Positions 25,733 through 33,658 of a stretch of DNA of 64,000 nucleotides are shown piece after piece; position 1 is the stretch's first letter; each line of letters opens with the position of its first letter. The translations under genes and the position numbers were made by a program. The stretch is from G016756615 sp035556195. Lineage in GTDB: Bacteria; Pseudomonadota; Alphaproteobacteria; Rhizobiales; Rhizobiaceae. Below the pieces are notes generated by a model. The model searched no databases, was not told where the DNA came from, and worked only from the letters and a program-made list of their open reading frames with translations. Location of the stretch: NCBI GenBank assembly GCA_035556195.1, contig DATMFK010000043.1, positions 1 to 64,000 on the forward strand. Direction: 5' to 3'.

Positions 25733-27124
25733 ATGGCCAAATATGACTACGACCTCTTCGTGATCGGGGGTGGCTCGGGAGGCGTGCGCGCCTCGCGCGT
25801 CTCTGCCGCATTAGGCAAGAAGGTGGCCATCGCCGAGGAGTACCGCTTCGGGGGCACCTGCGTCATTCGCGGCTGCGTTCCCAAGAAGCTATATGTCTAT
25901 GCCTCGCAGTTTCCCGAGCATTTCGCCGATGCGGCAGGTTATGGCTGGACCGTGCCGGACGCGAAATTCGACTGGCGGGCGCTCGTCGCCAACAAGGAGC
26001 GCGAGATCACCCGGCTCGAGGGGATCTATCGCAGAAACGTCGAGTCGGCGGGTGGCGAGATTTTCCATTCGCGCGCCCATCTCGTGGACGCGCATACGAT
26101 ATACATCGAGAAAGAGGGACGCACCGTAACGGCCGACCAGATATTGATCGCGACCGGCGGTCGGCCCAATCCGCACGAGGCGCTTCCTGGTCGCGAGCAT
26201 TGCATCTTCTCCAATGAAGCCTTCGACCTGCCGGAACTTCCCAAATCCATCGTGATCGCCGGGGGCGGGTACATCGCGGTCGAGTTCGCGAACATCTTCC
26301 ATGGCCTCGGCGTCGAGACGACGCTGGTCTATCGCGGCCTGGAGATCCTGGGCCGCTTCGACATGGACCTGAGGCGTGGCCTGCACGAGACCATGGAAAA
26401 GAAGGGCATCAGAATCATCCTGCAGGCCGTCGCCGAACGGGTCGCCAAACGGCTGGATGGCGGGCTCGACATCCTGCTTTCCAATGGCGAACGCCTGAGC
26501 ACGGACCAATTCATGCTGGCGCTTGGCCGCATTCCGAACACGGAGAATCTCGGTCTGGAGGCAGCAGGGGTCGAGATCGGCAAGGTCGGCGAGATCATGG
26601 TCGACGCCTACTCACGCACGAACGTTCCCAATATCTGGGCCATCGGCGACGTCACCAACCGGGTGCAGCTCACGCCGGTGGCGATCCACGAGGCCATGTG
26701 TTTCGTCGAGACGGCCTTCAAGAACAATCCGACGCGGCCCGATCACGAATGTATCCCGACGGCGGTGTTTTCCCAGCCCGAGATCGGAACAGTCGGTATG
26801 TCGGAAGAAGAGGCCTGTGCCCGGTTCGAAGAGATCGACATCTATCGCACCGCCTTCCGGCCGATGCGTAACATTCTCGCCGGCCGCGAGGAAAAGATGA
26901 TCATGAAGCTCGTGGTGGACCACGCGACGGGGCGCGTCGTGGGGGCCCATGTGCTCGGGCCGGACGCCGGTGAGATGGCGCAACTGCTCGGCATTTCTCT
27001 GAAGGCCGGACTGACCAAGGACGATTTCGACCGCACCATGGCGCTGCATCCGACAGCGGCGGAAGAGCTCGTCACGATGTACAAGCCGAGCTACAGCGTC
27101 CGCAACGGCAAGAAAGTGGAGTGA
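25733..27124 (+). CDS. gor: Glutathione-disulfide reductase
   Basis: This 463-residue flavoprotein has the FAD motif GGGSGG at 12-17, the redox-active disulfide GTCVIRGC (Cys43 and Cys48), an NADPH-binding GGGYIAVEFA region, the second FAD site (IWAIGDVTNRVQLTPVA) and the catalytic His439 in HPTAAEE. It regenerates glutathione with NADPH in the cytoplasm. The start at 25733 is fixed by the family N-terminus AKYDYDLFVIGGG; the open frame further upstream covers the terminator and is not coding. Confidence 0.95.
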   Translation: MAKYDYDLFVIGGGSGGVRASRVSAALGKKVAIAEEYRFGGTCVIRGCVPKKLYVYASQFPEHFADAAGYGWTVPDAKFDWRALVANKEREITRLEGIYRRNVESAGGEIFHSRAHLVDAHTIYIEKEGRTVTADQILIATGGRPNPHEALPGREHCIFSNEAFDLPELPKSIVIAGGGYIAVEFANIFHGLGVETTLVYRGLEILGRFDMDLRRGLHETMEKKGIRIILQAVAERVAKRLDGGLDILLSNGERLSTDQFMLALGRIPNTENLGLEAAGVEIGKVGEIMVDAYSRTNVPNIWAIGDVTNRVQLTPVAIHEAMCFVETAFKNNPTRPDHECIPTAVFSQPEIGTVGMSEEEACARFEEIDIYRTAFRPMRNILAGREEKMIMKLVVDHATGRVVGAHVLGPDAGEMAQLLGISLKAGLTKDDFDRTMALHPTAAEELVTMYKPSYSVRNGKKVE

Positions 27125-27181
27125 TCCCGGAACGGCATCCGGCGGATGCGCGGTCGAGGCATGCCCTCCCGCCATCCCCGA

Positions 27182-28126
27182 CTAGCGCTTGGCTCCCACT
27201 GTCATCGGCGCGCCGGTGAGGAGCCAAGCCATGAATGGCGGCCAGAGGCTTTCGGAGAATCGGGATCGGAAGAAACCGAGATGGCCTATCTTCTGGCCTC
27301 CGGCGTCATCCGGCGACAGCCAGCGCTCCTCGACGGGGGCATTTTCATAGTGCCGCATCAGAGCCGCGACGGCGCGTCTGGTGCCCCATATGTCGTCGCT
27401 CAGTCCGAGCGCCAGAATCGGGGTGGTAACCTCCCGATACCGCGACGTTTCCGGAACGGTCGCGTCGTCGAAGAAGTAATCCGGCATGCTGCACCAGCGT
27501 GCCCAATCGCGAAACACGGTGCTTGGAATGGGCTCGCCGACGCCCAGGCGGCGCGGCACGTCGCGGAACAGAAACGATAGCGGCACACCGAGCAGGAACA
27601 TGCGAGGGCCCGCCAAGCGGTCGTCGAGCCCCCGCCAATAACCGGACATGGTCGCGACCATGCCGTAGCGGGCAAAGCGGTCCGGAATGCCGCAAAGCCC
27701 GAGGGCCTGTCCGCCAAAGGACTGGCCGACGCCAACCATCGAATGACTGGGGGCAGTCCGGTCCAAGGCGCCGGCGGCAGCGGGCAAGTCGAGCAGCGCC
27801 CAATCCTTCATGCCGATGCGCGCGCTCCAGCCCTGCGGGCGAGCCGATCCGCCGGTGCCGCGATAGTCGTAGATGAGCGCCGCGCGGGCGCCGGCCCCGA
27901 CAATCGCCGCGGCGAAGGCCGCGTAGAAACCGCGGGGCACCGCCGTCGCCGAGGAAATCAAGACCAGAGGCCCGTCGCCATTGCCTTGGAAAAGCGTGCC
28001 GGCCAGGGGAAAACCGTCATCCGCGAGGAAGGAGATGTCCCGCCGCCATGCGTCACTGGGCGACCGTGGCGCGGCGCCCGCGGCCGGGTCTCGGGAAGCG
28101 ACAGGGTCGACGGCATGACTGGGCAT
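27182..28126 (-). CDS. Alpha/beta hydrolase
   Basis: This 314-residue alpha/beta-hydrolase-fold protein has the nucleophile elbow GVGQSFGGQ (Ser136), the oxyanion-region VLISSATAVPRGFY, an acidic residue in ALGLSDDIWG and a late His (KIGHLGFF). It resembles the YheT/BAAT-like group of predicted hydrolases that act on esters or acyl-CoA compounds; the substrate is unknown. The ATG at 28126 has GAAAGG upstream. A perfect 16-bp palindrome lies 39-54 bases upstream and probably controls the gene. It is divergent from aroF. Confidence 0.8.
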   Translation of the reverse strand: MPSHAVDPVASRDPAAGAAPRSPSDAWRRDISFLADDGFPLAGTLFQGNGDGPLVLISSATAVPRGFYAAFAAAIVGAGARAALIYDYRGTGGSARPQGWSARIGMKDWALLDLPAAAGALDRTAPSHSMVGVGQSFGGQALGLCGIPDRFARYGMVATMSGYWRGLDDRLAGPRMFLLGVPLSFLFRDVPRRLGVGEPIPSTVFRDWARWCSMPDYFFDDATVPETSRYREVTTPILALGLSDDIWGTRRAVAALMRHYENAPVEERWLSPDDAGGQKIGHLGFFRSRFSESLWPPFMAWLLTGAPMTVGAKR

Positions 28127-28164
28127 CGGTCGCGCCTTTCCTTTCGATTTGGCGGACGATACCA

Positions 28165-28180
28165 TTGACGTTAACGTCAA
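28165..28180. promoter_or_regulatory. Perfect palindromic operator candidate
   Basis: TTGACGTTAACGTCAA is a 16-bp perfect palindrome in the gap between the hydrolase gene and aroF. Inverted ACGT-containing half-sites recall MerR-family operators such as those of LiuR-type regulators of branched acid degradation. That assignment is from memory and uncertain. Its distance fits control of the hydrolase promoter. Confidence 0.6.
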
Positions 28181-28382
28181 AGTCAAGTGTTGCCGATTTA
28201 GAGAATTGCCCTGAACGGGTGGAAGCGGCAAGAAATCCGCCCGCCTTGCGGCCTTGAGCCGTCGCGCCTGCCCCGATTCCGGTCTAGAATAAAAGCTTAA
28301 CTTCATGTAAAGAGCCGCGTTCCCGGAAAAGCCGGGTCTTATGCGGACGACAACGACCGCGACGAGAAGCTTGGGTGCTGTC

Positions 28383-29759
28383 ATGACGAAATGGTCGCCG
28401 AATTCCTGGAGAGCGAAGCCGATCCAGCAGGTGCCTGCCTATCCGGACCGAGCCGCACTGGCCGAGACCGAGGCTCGTCTGGCGACGTTTCCGCCGCTGG
28501 TTTTTGCAGGTGAAGCGCGCAAGCTGAAGAAGCAACTGGCGAGCGTGGCCGAGGGCCAGTCCTTCCTGCTCCAAGGCGGCGATTGCGCCGAGAGCTTTGC
28601 CGAGCATGGCGCGGACAATATCCGGGATTTCTTCCGCGTCTTCCTGCAAATGGCGGTGGTGCTCACCTTCGCCGGCTCCCAGCCGGTGGTGAAGGTCGGG
28701 CGTGTCGCCGGGCAATTCGCCAAGCCGCGTTCCTCCGACACCGAGACGAAGGGGACGATCACGCTGCCGTCCTACCGTGGGGACATCATCAACGGCATCG
28801 AATTCGACGAGAAGTCACGCCTGCCCGATCCGGCGCGCCAGGAGATGGCGTATCGGCAGGCCGCCGCGACGCTGAACCTGCTTCGCGCCTTCGCGCAGGG
28901 CGGCTATGCAAGCCTCGAGAACGTCCACAAATGGATGTTGGGTTTCGTTGCGAACAGCCCGCAGGGCGACCGCTATGAGGCGCTCGCCAATCGCATCACC
29001 GAGACCATGGATTTCATGAGCGCGGTGGGCATCACCTCCGAGACGAACTTCGCGCTGCGCGAGACCGATTTCTACACGAGCCACGAAGCGCTGCTGCTCG
29101 GTTACGAGGAGGCGCTGACGCGCGTCGACTCGACTTCCGGAGACTGGTACGCGACGTCGGGCCATATGATCTGGATCGGCGACCGCACCCGGCAAGCCGA
29201 TCATGCTCACGTCGAATATTGCCGTGGCATCAAGAACCCGCTCGGGCTGAAATGCGGTCCCTCCCTGACGCCGGACGGCCTCCTGCAACTCATCGATCTC
29301 TTGAATCCGGAGAACGAGCCGGGCAGGTTGACGCTGATCGCCCGCTTCGGCTTCGACAAGGTCGAGGATCATCTCCCCAAGCTGGTCCGGGCCGTCCAGC
29401 GCGAGGGCCGAAAGGTGGTCTGGTCGTGCGATCCGATGCACGGCAACACCATCACGGCAGCCGGCTACAAGACGCGGCCGTTCGAGCGCATCCTGAAGGA
29501 GGTGCAATCCTTCTTCGACGTCCACCACGCGGAAGGCTCGCATCCCGGCGGCATCCATGTCGAGATGACGGGCAAGAACGTCACGGAATGCACAGGCGGC
29601 GCCCGCGCCATCACGGCCGAGGAACTGCAGGACCGCTACCACACCCATTGCGACCCGCGGCTCAACGCCGACCAGGCGATCGAGCTCGCTTTCCTGGTAT
29701 CCGATCTTCTCAGGAAGAAGCAGACAGGCACCGCGCCGAAGCAGGTCGTGAACGGCTGA
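28383..29759 (+). CDS. aroF: Class II DAHP synthase (shikimate pathway)
   Basis: This 458-residue class II (plant-like) 3-deoxy-7-phosphoheptulonate synthase has the metal-binding GGDCAESF (Cys68), the phosphate/PEP-binding KVGRVAGQFAKPRS, the LALRETDFYTSHEALLL region, CDPMHGNT and HPGGIHVEMTGKNVTEC. It condenses erythrose 4-phosphate and PEP as the first step of aromatic amino acid synthesis. The start follows family alignment (MTKWSPNSWR). A small hairpin (CCCGG AAAAG CCGGG) lies about 45 bases upstream. A terminator follows. Confidence 0.95.
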   Translation: MTKWSPNSWRAKPIQQVPAYPDRAALAETEARLATFPPLVFAGEARKLKKQLASVAEGQSFLLQGGDCAESFAEHGADNIRDFFRVFLQMAVVLTFAGSQPVVKVGRVAGQFAKPRSSDTETKGTITLPSYRGDIINGIEFDEKSRLPDPARQEMAYRQAAATLNLLRAFAQGGYASLENVHKWMLGFVANSPQGDRYEALANRITETMDFMSAVGITSETNFALRETDFYTSHEALLLGYEEALTRVDSTSGDWYATSGHMIWIGDRTRQADHAHVEYCRGIKNPLGLKCGPSLTPDGLLQLIDLLNPENEPGRLTLIARFGFDKVEDHLPKLVRAVQREGRKVVWSCDPMHGNTITAAGYKTRPFERILKEVQSFFDVHHAEGSHPGGIHVEMTGKNVTECTGGARAITAEELQDRYHTHCDPRLNADQAIELAFLVSDLLRKKQTGTAPKQVVNG

Positions 29760-29787
29760 GTTTGCCATTTGCGAATGTCACTCGGGA

Positions 29788-29811
29788 AGGGCCGCCTCGC
29801 GGCCCTTTTTT
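29788..29811 (+). terminator. Rho-independent terminator of aroF
   Basis: A perfect 8-bp stem (AGGGCCGC / GCGGCCCT) with a 3-base loop is followed by six T. It lies 29 bases after the aroF stop. Confidence 0.9.
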
Positions 29812-29829
29812 CCGAGCGTGCCTTGTTTT

Positions 29830-30058
29830 GCACGGTCGGGCAGCCGGCCGCTTAGGAGCGGAATGGATCCTCGGATCACCTCGCTTCGCTCGGGTCCAAG
29901 GATGACGAAGCTTCTATGGCGCAGCCCATCGCAAACGTCGGCGATTGATATAGACCCTCAACGCAATCGTCATCCCCGGACCCGCAGGCGAGCGAAGCGA
30001 GCCGGAGGTGATCCGGGGATCCATTCCGCTCCTGAGCGGCCAACTGCCCGACCGTGCA
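29830..30058. repeat. Long imperfect inverted repeat
   Basis: The left arm 29830-29906 and right arm 29969-30058 are reverse complements over about 75-90 bases, sharing CACGGTCGGGCAG, GGAGCGGAATGGATCC, CGGATCACCT and GGATGAC. They flank a 62-base AT-richer centre. The unit sits between the convergent aroF and GGDEF genes. The GGATCC...GGATCACCTC...GGATGAC core is of the type repeated in many rhizobial intergenic regions (recall). It could fold into a long cruciform or RNA hairpin. Confidence 0.8.
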
Positions 30059-30079
30059 GAACGGTTGTCCCATGTAATC

Positions 30080-31159
30080 TCAGTCCGTTTTGTAGATCAG
30101 CCAGTTTTTTCCGGTGCGCTGCTCCGGTATTGCGGAGAACTTCGTGACCCGGTTCCGCCCCGCCATCTTGGAGGCATAGAGCGCTCTGTCCGCCTTGGCG
30201 TAGAGATCGTCCGGACCCTCTGCATCGGCAGCCATGCACACGCCCATCGAGATGGTGACCGGCCCATAGTTCACACCGCTCTGCTTGTTCGCGAAGACGG
30301 TCTGCTCCACGGCGACCCGGACGCGCTCCGCGATCTTTCCCGCTTTATCCTCGCCGCTGCCCGCAACGATGATGGCGAATTCCTCGCCCCCCGTGCGGGC
30401 AACGAACATGTCGTCGCACACGGTCGATTTGAAGATACTGGCGACGATCTGGATGATCTTGTCGCCTACGGGATGGCCGAAACGGTCGTTGACCTCCTTG
30501 AAGGAATCAATGTCGGCCAACACCAAGGCGCCGAAGGCGATATGCTTCTTGTCATTGTAGAGCCTGGCGATTTCCTTGTCGAAGGCGCGCCTGTTCCAGA
30601 GATGCGTAAGGGGGTCGGTGTCGGCGAGGCGCTTGTATTCCTCGAGCTTGGATTTGACGTTCTCCAGTTCCGCGGTCTTCTCGCCCAGAGTACGGGCAAC
30701 CTCCTGGCCGCGCTCGATCGTCGATGTCGTGGCTGTGGTCACCACGCCGACGATTTTCTGCAGCAGTTCGCGGCTCATCGCGGTGCGATTTTCCAGCCCG
30801 GACGACGTCTCGTGCAGGATCCTGCCGTATTTCTGGATATGGCTCTGGCCATTTCGCAGAAGCCTGGCTACTTGCTCGAGCTCTCGGGCGATGACGTCCC
30901 GAGCGTTTTCGACGATGCCCTGTCCGTGGCTCTGGGCAAAATATTTCCGCCCAATGCGATCGAGCTCGGCCTGCGTGGGCCGTTTGCTCAAGGCCACGAA
31001 TTCAAGGCTGAGTTCCGGGTTGGAACCCGTCATGGCCTCATAAAAGATTTCGTAGTTGCGTGGCAGCCCGACGACTCCCATTTGGCGCATCGTCCTGGCT
31101 ATCGTGGTTGCGATGTCGGTCGCGATACTTTGCTCGTTCTGGGCAACACTCGGTTGCAT
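30080..31159 (-). CDS. GGDEF diguanylate cyclase
   Basis: This 359-residue cytoplasmic protein has an N-terminal helical region (1-170, with a coiled coil near 150-180) and a GGDEF domain (about 180-350) holding DPLTHLWNRRAFD, DIDSFKEVNDRFGHPVGD and the active-site GGEEF at 257-261. It would make c-di-GMP from two GTP. The inhibitory RxxD motif expected five residues before GGEEF is not present, so product inhibition through the usual site is unlikely. The ATG at 31159 after GGGGAC is preferred; starts at 31189 or 31201 are possible. Confidence 0.87.
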   Translation of the reverse strand: MQPSVAQNEQSIATDIATTIARTMRQMGVVGLPRNYEIFYEAMTGSNPELSLEFVALSKRPTQAELDRIGRKYFAQSHGQGIVENARDVIARELEQVARLLRNGQSHIQKYGRILHETSSGLENRTAMSRELLQKIVGVVTTATTSTIERGQEVARTLGEKTAELENVKSKLEEYKRLADTDPLTHLWNRRAFDKEIARLYNDKKHIAFGALVLADIDSFKEVNDRFGHPVGDKIIQIVASIFKSTVCDDMFVARTGGEEFAIIVAGSGEDKAGKIAERVRVAVEQTVFANKQSGVNYGPVTISMGVCMAADAEGPDDLYAKADRALYASKMAGRNRVTKFSAIPEQRTGKNWLIYKTD

Positions 31160-31583
31160 GTTGTTGTCCCCGACCCCTTGGAGCCACATGCTGCGTCGCA
31201 TGTCCGACCGGCACTAGGCATGGCGATCACTTCCCTGTGCACAATTGGCACAGGTCGCTGAAGTTTCCGTAAACGTCATGTGCGAAGCATCTGTTTCGCC
31301 ACGCGTATCTTGGATGGCTAATGTTCGGACGTGCCTGTTTCAGTCGTTGCCAGCTGGGTGGGGAGCGGGGGCCGTTATCCGGCCGGCGGTTCCCTCCGCG
31401 ATGGCCTCGTACTCGCCATAATTGCATCGACGGCTGGGGGCTCAAGCGTTCGCTATCTCCGGGCGGTGACGGCAAGTTGACAACTCGCCGTCAGCTGTTC
31501 GGCAAAACTGAACGCTGCGTCGAGCGTTCACCGTCTGACCGAAGGTTCCGGGCGCCGCTATATCTGCGTTAAGGAGATATCCC
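31160..31583. other. Intergenic stretch between divergent genes
   Basis: This 420-base gap between the divergent GGDEF and dioxygenase genes should hold both promoters. No convincing promoter pair, repeat or extra gene was identified. Confidence 0.4.
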
Positions 31584-32384
31584 ATGATTTCGATGCCGAC
31601 GCTGTTCATTTCCCATGGTGGGCCCAACATCGTGCTCGATGACACGCCCGCGCGGACCTATCTTCAGAACCTGCCCGCGCTGCTGCCTGCGCAGCCGAAA
31701 GCGATCGTCATCATGTCCGCGCATTTCGAGACAGAAGGCGTGGCCGTGGTCACCGATCCCAATCCCACGACGATCCATGATTTCGGCGGGTTCGCTCCCG
31801 AACTCTACAAGATGGTCTACCCTGCCAGGGGCGACCCTGAGCTCGCGCAAACCGTCGTCGACAAGCTGGCGGCGGCTGGGCTCGAACCGCACACCTACGA
31901 GAAGAGGGGCTACGATCACGGCACCTGGACGCCTTTGCTGCTCGCCTTTCCCGAGGCCCGGATCCCTGTCGTCCAGCTATCGATCGACCCCCGGCGCGAT
32001 GCCGCATGGCACTACGCGATCGGCGATGCCATCGGCGACTTGCGCAAGAAGGGCGTATTGTTGATCGGCTCCGGCCACATCACCCATAACCTTCGTGCCT
32101 TCTTCACGGTGTTCAGGCATGGGGGGCTGGTCGATCCGGCCCTCGCCGAAAAGGTGGACGCATTCACGGACTGGTTTGCGGATCGGCTTGCCGCGGGGAA
32201 TAGGGAGGCCGTGATGAATTGGAAGGAGAGGGCGCCATTCCCGACGGAGAACCATCCGACCGACGAGCATCTGATGCCGATCTTCTTCGCTTATGGCGCG
32301 GCCGGGGAGGGCGCGAAGGCTGAACGGGTGCACGCTTCCAAGCAGATGGGCTTCTTCGCCTTCGATTCCTATCTCTTCCATTAG
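31584..32384 (+). CDS. LigB-type extradiol dioxygenase (DODA/YgiD-like)
   Basis: This 266-residue protein is of the class III extradiol ring-cleavage dioxygenase family, DOPA-dioxygenase/YgiD branch. Conserved histidines are visible in FISHGGP (His11), MSAHFE (His47), YDHGTW (His112), GSGHITHN and ENHPTDEHLMP (His224/His229); three of them bind the metal. Related enzymes cleave catecholic rings such as DOPA; the natural substrate here is unknown. The start follows a near-perfect AAGGAGATAT. A hairpin at 32402-32434 separates it from dgkA. Confidence 0.88.
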   Translation: MISMPTLFISHGGPNIVLDDTPARTYLQNLPALLPAQPKAIVIMSAHFETEGVAVVTDPNPTTIHDFGGFAPELYKMVYPARGDPELAQTVVDKLAAAGLEPHTYEKRGYDHGTWTPLLLAFPEARIPVVQLSIDPRRDAAWHYAIGDAIGDLRKKGVLLIGSGHITHNLRAFFTVFRHGGLVDPALAEKVDAFTDWFADRLAAGNREAVMNWKERAPFPTENHPTDEHLMPIFFAYGAAGEGAKAERVHASKQMGFFAFDSYLFH

Positions 32385-32439
32385 GCTGCATTTGCTGTAA
32401 ACGGGTCCCTTTCCGAACGGCCGAAGGGATCCCGCCTGA

Positions 32440-32799
32440 ATGGAACGTCTCATCAAGGCATTTCAGAACTCGGTGCGAGCGTTTCGCAGGCTGATCCGCA
32501 CAGAGAAGGCGTTCCAGCAGGAAATCGGGCTGCTGCTCGTGGCCCTTCCTGTTGCGTGGTTCCTGGCCGAGAGCTGGCGCGGCTTCGCGCTTCTGATCGG
32601 ATCCCTGCTTTTCCTGATCGTGGTCGAGGTGCTCAATACCGGTATCGAGGCGGCATGCGATGCGGTCAGCCGCGAATTCAACATCGACATCCAACTGGCC
32701 AAGGACTGCGGGTCGCTGGCAGTCCTGATCTCGATCGTGCTCGTGCTCGGCGTATGGGCAATTGCAATCGCCGAACGGCTGTTCGGCCTGCCAGTCTAG
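32440..32799 (+). CDS. dgkA: Diacylglycerol kinase
   Basis: This 119-residue inner-membrane protein has three helices (about 30-47, 49-68, 92-113) and the family active-site block VVEVLNTGIEAACDAVS, with Glu63, Asn66 and Glu70 in the expected places. It phosphorylates diacylglycerol released during envelope glycan synthesis. Its length matches the E. coli enzyme. It lies 55 bases behind the dioxygenase gene, and the glycosylase gene follows at 32894. Confidence 0.93.
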   Translation: MERLIKAFQNSVRAFRRLIRTEKAFQQEIGLLLVALPVAWFLAESWRGFALLIGSLLFLIVVEVLNTGIEAACDAVSREFNIDIQLAKDCGSLAVLISIVLVLGVWAIAIAERLFGLPV

Positions 32800-32893
32800 C
32801 TGTGCTCGTTCGGCCCATCCGAGACGATGGGCTGTGTGACGCATGGGATTCCGTGTAGGAGTGTCGGGGGGGCTGCACGAGGGAGGAACGGCC

Positions 32894-33607
32894 ATGCTCG
32901 ATTTCGCCGAGATCCGCGCCCGCGCCGCGAGTCGTAAGGGCGGAGACGCGGTGCTCTCATCGCTGCTCGGCCCCGTGCCGGACAATGGCGCTGTCGCCCG
33001 CCTGACCGACGATCGCATCCTCTCGGCGATGGCGGAACGCATTTTCGCGGCCGGTTTCGTCTGGCGCGTGATCGAGCAGAAATGGCCCGGCTTCGAGGAG
33101 GCCTTCCTGGGTTTCGAGCCCAGGAGACTGCTGTTCCAGCCCGACGATTTCTGGCACGACCTCGCTTCGGACAGCCGCATCGTGCGCAACCCCCAGAAGA
33201 TCAGGTCCGTAAAGGACAACGCGGCCTTCGTCGACGAAGTGTCGAAGGAGCATGACGGCTTCGGCAGGTTCCTTGCGGAATGGCCCGCCGATGACCAGGT
33301 CGGCTTGACGGACTATCTCGCCAAGCATGGAAGCCGTCTGGGCGGCAATACGGGCCAGTACTTCCTGCGCTGGATCGGCTGGGACACGTTCATCATTTCG
33401 GCGGATATGGGGGCGGCTCTGCGGGACGCGGGGCTGGAGATCGCCGAGCACCCGTCCTCCAAGCGCGATCTCGCGCGCATCCAGTGGCAGCTCAATTTGT
33501 GGAAAGAGGAGACAGGGCTGCCCTACGCGCATCTGTCCCGCATCCTGGCGATGTCGATCGGCGAGAACAACCCACCGCAAGCGCTGCGCCAATATATGGG
33601 CGCGTAG
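32894..33607 (+). CDS. DNA-3-methyladenine glycosylase I-like protein
   Basis: This 237-residue helix-hairpin-helix protein is of the Tag (adenine glycosylase) family, seen in ILSAMAERIFAAGFVWRVIEQKWPGFEEAF (in part, about 54-82) and the FLRWIGWDTFIISADM region. The E. coli Tag N-terminal zinc-binding Cys/His pattern (MERCGW) is not present, so this is a divergent member; base excision of alkylated adenine is inferred. The ATG at 32894 follows GAGGGAGGAAC. It is in line with dgkA upstream and nadE downstream. Confidence 0.75.
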   Translation: MLDFAEIRARAASRKGGDAVLSSLLGPVPDNGAVARLTDDRILSAMAERIFAAGFVWRVIEQKWPGFEEAFLGFEPRRLLFQPDDFWHDLASDSRIVRNPQKIRSVKDNAAFVDEVSKEHDGFGRFLAEWPADDQVGLTDYLAKHGSRLGGNTGQYFLRWIGWDTFIISADMGAALRDAGLEIAEHPSSKRDLARIQWQLNLWKEETGLPYAHLSRILAMSIGENNPPQALRQYMGA

Positions 33608-33658
33608 CGGCTGACGTTCGGCATTGCCGGTCGCGGCCGCTCAGGCTAAATCCTCGGC

